In this document: piece by piece, positions 58,232 to 64,000 of the stretch | Position numbering within the stretch: the first letter of the stretch is position 1 | Layout of the letters: each line of letters opens with the position of its first letter | NCBI GenBank assembly: GCA_037367355.1 | Contig: CM074700.1 | Location: 1,364,001-1,428,000 of the forward strand | Source: Neoscytalidium dimidiatum | Lineage: Eukaryota; Ascomycota; Dothideomycetes; Botryosphaeriales; Botryosphaeriaceae | Direction: 5' to 3' | DNA: 64,000 bases | Translations under genes and position numbers: made by a program | Notes under the pieces: generated by a model | Told to the model about the DNA's origin: nothing | Databases searched by the model: none | Seen by the model: the letters and a program-made list of their open reading frames with translations, nothing else

Positions 58232-60793
58232 ATGGCCATGGACACGAGCTACCTGTCACAGCAGGTCACCACCATCATCGGCCAACTGCATGGTCTGTTC
58301 GATGACATCGGCGTCCCCAGCCACGAACGCGATTCTCGCGAAGCAGAGGTACACCAGTACTCAGCACAATTTCAGCTTTTGTTTGCTGATATGACCCGCA
58401 GCTCTTCTCGGCGCTATCAGAGACACTCAATAACCAGCTGAAGCTGGTTAACACGTACGCTAAATATTTTCTGGCCGTCGTGTCACCGTAACTAACCCTG
58501 CTACAGAGAGAAGAATGAGAAGACAGAGGAAGCCCAGCGCCTGATCAAAACCATCAGACAATTAGAGGCCTCGTTAGACGGCAGAAGCGCCCGCGATAGC
58601 TATGATGCTGAAAGCGAGGACTTACAAGTCACCTATCCTCTAACTCGTTGCATTCAGAACTTAAAAGAAAAGCACAAATCCCTCACTAGACAGCATCGCG
58701 AGCGCTTCGAGCAAGTTAAAAGTAAGTTGAGCTACCACAAAAGATGTGACAGAGACCGTACTAATGACGATCAGAGCTCGCCCAAGCTCTCGAGTCATAC
58801 GCATCTCATCTCGAGTCATCCTTCCTCCAAATCAAACTCCCGCCTGCATCACCAAACGCAAAGATCCCCCCGACTCTCGATGTCTCGCCTTCATATGTCG
58901 CTTCACTAGACAGAGAGTTCTCCCGTGTGTATGAAGAATACACGCGTCGTGTTGGTTGGGTCCAGGCAACGGCGGAAGAGATTATCAAATTATGGGCTGA
59001 GCTGGGAACTCCTCAAGCACAGACCGACCGCGCCATTCTGGAGTTTGCGAGGGAAGCACCGGAGCAGTTGGGGCTACATCAGGACGATCTGGATAGTTTG
59101 CGCGCACGCAGGGAGAAGTTGGTTGAGGAGAAGGCACAGAGAGAGAGGCGTCTGAGAGACCTTCGGAACAACATCGAGGCTCTCTGGGATCGCTTGGGCG
59201 TCGAGGAGCCTGATCGCAAGGCATTCCTTGCGGGCAGTCGCGGCTGTGGCATGAGAGCCATCAACGACTACGAAGACGAGCTGGCGAGGCTCAATGAGTT
59301 GAAGCGCCAAAACCTACATTTGTTCGTCGAGGACGCTCGTGATAAACTCCAACAACTTTGGGACTGCCTGTACTTATCTGAAGAGGAGATGCTGGACTTC
59401 ACTCCTGCCTTCTCCGGTTTGTAACCCCGCAATAGTCGTGCAACGAATACTAACATAGCGCACAGACGTGTACAGCGACGCTCTACTGTCTGCCCACGAA
59501 GCGGAAATCGATCGTCTCGAGGCTCTGAAAGAGCAGCGCGCCCCTATCCTCACTCTAATCGACAAACATAAGTCCCTGCTGAATGACCGAGACGAGCTGA
59601 ACGCATCAGCTCAAGATGCATCGCGTCTGATGGCGCGTGGTCAGAAGGGCGAGAGGCGTGATCCTGGGAAGCTATTAAGGGAAGAAAAGATGAGAAAGAG
59701 GATAGCGAAGGAGTTGCCCAAAATTGAAGCGGAACTGAGAAAGGTCCTCGAAGTTTATGAAGATGAGTATGGCAGGCCATTCCTGGTTCAAGGCGAGAGG
59801 TACCTGGACGAACTCGAAATATCTGCTTCAACAAGAGCGCTTCCACCTCGCTCGAAGACACCGTCAGCGGGGCCAACCACGCAGAGACCTACTCTACACA
59901 AGCACAGCAAGTCGGCATCGTCTCTTGCACGCGACGGGACTGTGTCTCGCACGGGCAGTGTTCGTGGTGGATCCCAAGCTCCGCCTTCGCGGGCCAAAAC
60001 GCCGGTGGCAACAAACTTCAACCAAAGCACAGCTAGCTTCAGAAGCAACGCAGACTATAGCATTGGTAGTATATCCAGGGGCCACAACCCCTTGGCATCC
60101 TCGGTATCCTCGAACGGAAGCGTCAGGAGCGGCAGTCCGACCAAGATTCCTGGCCGCGCTCCATTGAGAAATATGCGGGACGGCAACAATTCTACTAACG
60201 ACCGCCGTTATCAGCCTGGTAAAGACGATTCGACCATCCGTGCTAATTCCACAATACGCGGCAACATGGGACCGCCACGAGCTCCCCCACCGAAAATGAA
60301 GGACCTCTTCTCTCCTCCTCCAGAGTCCAACAGCTATGACCGCGAGAATTTCTCAGAGCGCGGCAGTATCGTCCGGTCCATCCCTCCAGAGGATCCGTAT
60401 GATGACCGCTCCTTCATGTCCTTTGTTCGACCCGAATCTGGCCGCGGTCATTATCCACCAATGGCGCCTCCGCCTGCTCGTTCGGACAGCCGCCGGACTT
60501 CGACTACTTCGTCCACTGTGCACACCACTCAGTCTGGCTCTGAGAATTGGGAGACATATAGCGATGTGTCCGAGCCAGAGCCAGATGCGAGCGAGGCATA
60601 CTACGCCAAGCTCCGAGCCAATCACATGAAACGGTACACGCCAGAATTGAACAGCACCCATCGCAAGTCCAGACCACAGGGTGGTATCCGGGGCGTGGGC
60701 CAAACTGAGATGACGGTCGAGCATGAGGATGGCCGCGTAATGAGCGCCGATGGTAGCGAAGCAGGATGGACGGACGACAACGAGACGTATTGA
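58232..60793 (+). CDS. ase1: Ase1/PRC1 microtubule bundling protein
   Basis: Antiparallel microtubule crosslinker of the spindle midzone. The start at 58232 gives MAMDTSYLSQQVTTIIGQLH. Exons join as DSREAE-LFSALSETLNNQLKLVN, EKNEKTEEAQRLIKTIRQLE, SLTRQHRERFEQVK-LAQALESYASHLESSFL, then PPTLDVSPSYVASLDREFSRV and FTPAFS-DVYSDALLSAHEAEI. Family features in order: helical rods with dimer and spectrin regions, RRVGWVQATAEEIIKLWAELG, RREKLVEEKAQRERRL and IEALWDRLGV, the KEQRAPILTLIDKH microtubule-binding part, and RDPGKLLREEKMRKRIAKELPKIEAEL, here read as two motif pieces. A long basic, Ser/Pro-rich tail follows with SGSPTKIPGRAPLRN, a likely CDK and microtubule region, and a Tyr-rich end. Short introns lie near 58351, 58453-58506, 58722-58772 and 59420-59464. 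Total about 770 residues, normal for fungal Ase1. Confidence 0.92.
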
Positions 60794-63700
60794 TTGCGTG
60801 GCCATTCAAGCGAAATCTGCTCGTTGCATCAACTAGAGCGTGAGAGCGGTTGCGCCTTTTTTGTCGACCAGCTGGATACATCACTCTCCCAGCTCCTTTT
60901 ACAGCAGTCCACGAACAGTCCACACACGAGCACACGGAGACTCCTCATACATGGCCTGGACAAGTCCGGCTAAAAGGAATCTTCTGGCTTCCCTTTATTT
61001 TCTGATTACATGGATACCCTAGATTAGCCACACATTCTCAGCTGTTAGGAGGATCGATGTCTGTGCTGCTTCAGGCAAAGGAATAATCAGCATTGACCCA
61101 TGTGGTTGAGGGTTGACGCAGACTCAGAGCTCAATCTACATGAGCCGCTGACGGCTAGTGGCCCCTCGTGAACAACGCTGCTTGGGCAGACGTTAAGTTT
61201 CTCTTCTTTATCACGGTCTGTATACCCTGAGCCACGGTTGGAAATGATTTTTGTCAAAGAACTTTTTATCCTCTTTAGTTTGCGACCTTTCTTCTCCTGT
61301 TTGACCCAATTCGTCTACTAGTTTTTTGAATGAGAGAGTGTTGTTTCATATGGATAGGATCCGTGAGAAAGTCTTGTAGTGGAACCACACAGACTCTGGT
61401 GCGGAGACGAGCATTGAGCTTGCTATACAGGTGACGTCAAATCGTGCGAGATGATGAACCTTTTTTTCCCCTAACGGTCAACCACGTCAGACACTAAGAA
61501 AAATAAAAACAGCGTTTCTAGTGGCATTCTAGCACGAACTCTATTCGCACGTTTGCTTGAATTTGAGGTTCACTTTCCGATTTCCCACTGTACTTCTCCT
61601 TCGAATGAAAGCCCATACCTCTCCCCTCTCCCCCTTCTCTTTTGTGTGTTTCTATCTCCATGTATGTACGTGCGCATTCTACGTAACTGCTACAGGTTTT
61701 ATCGTACATCGCCTTGTGTATCAAAGTTCTTCGCTCACACGGATGCAGAGCGGCGAGCAAGCAAAGTCAGTCTGCGTGATTTCTTATTCGTTAAGTATAA
61801 GGTAGAGAAGAATGCATTACTGTGCAGTGTGATCTCATACAATAAAACTATTGCGAGCCAATTGTCCCATCAAATTATTGGCCAGCCGCGCTCAGTCTGG
61901 CAACTCAGGTGTGGTAGGGCTAACTCACTTGGTGGCCTACTTTCTTGCCCATCTGTCTCCTAATACGACACGATCGAGGTCTGGCCAGAGGACCAGCAAA
62001 TCGTCCCAATTCCTTCTTCTGTTATTTCAGACTGGACTCCGCACAACCTTGTTAAGGCAGTGGCGACTAGCAGTGTACGGATTCTTTGAGGAACTGGTCA
62101 TGTCTGCGGATTCGACATGCACTATGAGCGAATGTCCACCTGAATAAGGTTCCTTGTTGGTCGCATGTAATGTCGGAAGCAATTCGTGAAGGAAGGAAAG
62201 GCGCAAGATTCGTTCTTTCAGGCAAATTGGTCGACATGTCCGGATAGACGCATGCTCCCCTGAAAGTTATTCCTTACCAGCAGCGCAGCATTTCCTATCC
62301 CATTTCTCACCCTTTGACAGCCCACTTCATGTGTCTTTCAGCTTGTCTATAATCTGCGATGGGTGGTGACCTTCAGTAGAACAAGTTCATCCGACGCTCG
62401 GCAGCAAGGCCTACGGCAATGAACTGAGGCAGTAAGACCGAGGGGTTTTTGGCGAACTGAGGAGCAGGCGGTGGAGTTTTGCAAAATAGACGGTTGCAAG
62501 GTAACCTGGCGCAGCAGACGTGGACATACCCGGTTCGCACTGGTTAAGTGAAGGGTGCGCGACCACCAAAAAAAAAAAAAAAGGAGCTCGCTAGTTACTA
62601 GCTCTGCTCATCCAGGGACTTGCTTATCCTTGTTTTCGCTTTCGCGCGTTTGATAAGTAGGGCAGATGGTCGCCGTCGGAACTGAAGCGTGTTTTGCTGT
62701 ATTTGGAGATGACACAGCATTCGAGATCCTTGCGAAAGTTGGGGACGGAGTTAAAGATGGCTGATGAGACCTCCCTCATCCCTTATTCTCATATGCGTAG
62801 CGTTGCCGCCTCGTTGTTCCATGCTCCCTTATTCCATGCTCATGCGGTGGCAACGGCGACTTGTATGGGGCTATGAATGAGAGAGACGATAATCTGTAGC
62901 GAAGTGATTGCGGGGGTCACGAGCCGCTGTCGGCATGCGTATGATCAAGGAAGATGACTGCTGATAAACATCCTTCCGGCGAAGCCCCTGCGCGCTTGTA
63001 ACGCCCCAAAAAGCCGTCCCAATGACGAAGCCATGCACTCCTACACTCCAAGAATAGACGGGTGACAGACATGGAAGGTGTCCCAAAGGTGCAGCTAGTT
63101 GTAGCAGCAATCGATCAAGGGCTGCGCTTAGCCTCATGGAAAGGGGGGCGCCCGGCGGGCGGCTTCCTCGCTCCATGCCGAATCACCCGGCCATCAGGCA
63201 CGGCGCGCCCTATCGTCGCCGCAGTCACGGCCAGACTGGACACTGAAGAAATGTACATCTAGAGGTCTGTTGAATCGGTAGAATCGCATGGTTTTATCTC
63301 TTCCCTGCTAGTTTCGAGAGCGCACCCGTCGAGATAGACACAATGCTCGGACTCATGTGGGATCTAAGTTGCCGCGGAATTGACCGTGCGTCAAGCTTTC
63401 AGGCCGCCCAATGCCGTCTACTTCAGGCGATACGGAGCGAAGTCCTGCAGACGCGCTCTCTTCTTGGATGGACCGCGGACGCGCGCGTGGTGGTCGGCGA
63501 GCGGGTTATCACACCGGTCGAGCTAATAGAATGAAGATAAGAGCGATGATGTTGGGAACGCGCGATTCGCACGTCAAGGCAGTTTGCTGCAAGCTACCAT
63601 CATCCCGCCCGTTTATACCCTTACGGGACAGCGATGCAGGTGAGAATGGTCAAGATTGCCGCTGCAGGCGACGTGCAATGTAAAACAAAAAGAGATTGGC

Positions 63701-64000
63701 GAGCAGCAGACCGTGTGAGCATCTCTAGCGCCAGGCAAGCGATGATATTGTTACAACTGAGGCTAGTGGCAGCCTGCCACGCAAGCAGAGCATACACAGT
63801 CACAGTGGGTAGCGAAATCTACGGTACCTTCCAAATTGGCCAGATACAAGAACTCAGCCCTTCGCTTCGCAGACCGGTAAACGCAGTCGTCCAGACGTTG
63901 ATGCCACTAGCCTTGCAATATATTCACTCCTGGATGACTGCTTCGATTGCCTAGGCATGCGAATGGTTTCACGGTCTGAAGGGTGGGTTCTTCTGCCAGC
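60794..64000. other. Gene-poor right end of the window
   Basis: 3.2 kb after Ase1. Frames of up to 136 codons (61553-61963) have no motif, and there is an A run near 62568. No tRNA, repeat family or gene recognised. A gene may begin beyond the right edge. Confidence 0.5.

Overview
The window looks like nuclear DNA of a filamentous ascomycete (Pezizomycotina). Genes are single and compact, on both strands, with short introns (mostly 48-140 nt, GT...AG, often with a CTAAC/CTGAC-like branch point). The encoded proteins are fungal: a Vac8 armadillo protein, a class I phosducin-like protein, Shg1, fungal Pot1, and an EasG/FgaFS-like dehydrogenase. The wording of several proteins recalls Dothideomycetes, but I cannot fix the class from sequence alone. 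I see no rRNA, CRISPR array or intact transposon.

Layout. 0-8 kb: vac8 (-), a Ser/Thr kinase (+), and a small single-pass membrane protein (+). 8-15 kb: a gene-poor stretch, then a phosducin-like protein and the G-protein beta subunit, neighbours on the minus strand; these two are chaperone and client in known biology. 15-23 kb: an adenosine-deaminase-like enzyme (+), a DUF4211 protein (+), the APC/C subunit Apc13 (-) and ribosomal protein S29 (+). 23-30 kb is the more accessory-looking part: a Ser/Thr/Pro-rich membrane protein, an Ara2-type aldo-keto reductase, an EasG/FgaFS-family dehydrogenase, a convergent COMT-type O-methyltransferase, and an intron-containing tRNA-Met(CAT).

30-36 kb: three minus-strand housekeeping genes, RNA polymerase III subunit Rpc4/Rpc53, the GPI-anchor enzyme PIG-F/Gpi11, and translin, which has an apparent GC-AG intron. 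37-46 kb: a Ser/Pro-rich protein (+), the COMPASS subunit Shg1 with a very long Arg-rich tail (-), a small complex I-type subunit (+), and a CofD/YvcK-fold protein (+). 47-52 kb: a multi-pass membrane protein (+) and a decayed or lineage-specific minus-strand locus. 52-61 kb: telomere protein Pot1 (-), importin alpha (+, divergent from pot1) and the anaphase spindle bundler Ase1/PRC1 (+). 61-64 kb: no supportable gene.

Most of the window is conserved core biology. The items most worth a second look are the EasG-like/O-methyltransferase pair, the phosducin/G-beta adjacency, the eukaryotic CofD-like gene, the translin GC-AG intron, the start-codon-only coding exon of Apc13, and the 50-51.4 kb locus. 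I did not find a clearly new multi-gene system. Intron positions were read by eye from reading frame, splice motifs and family alignment from memory, and should be checked with RNA data.
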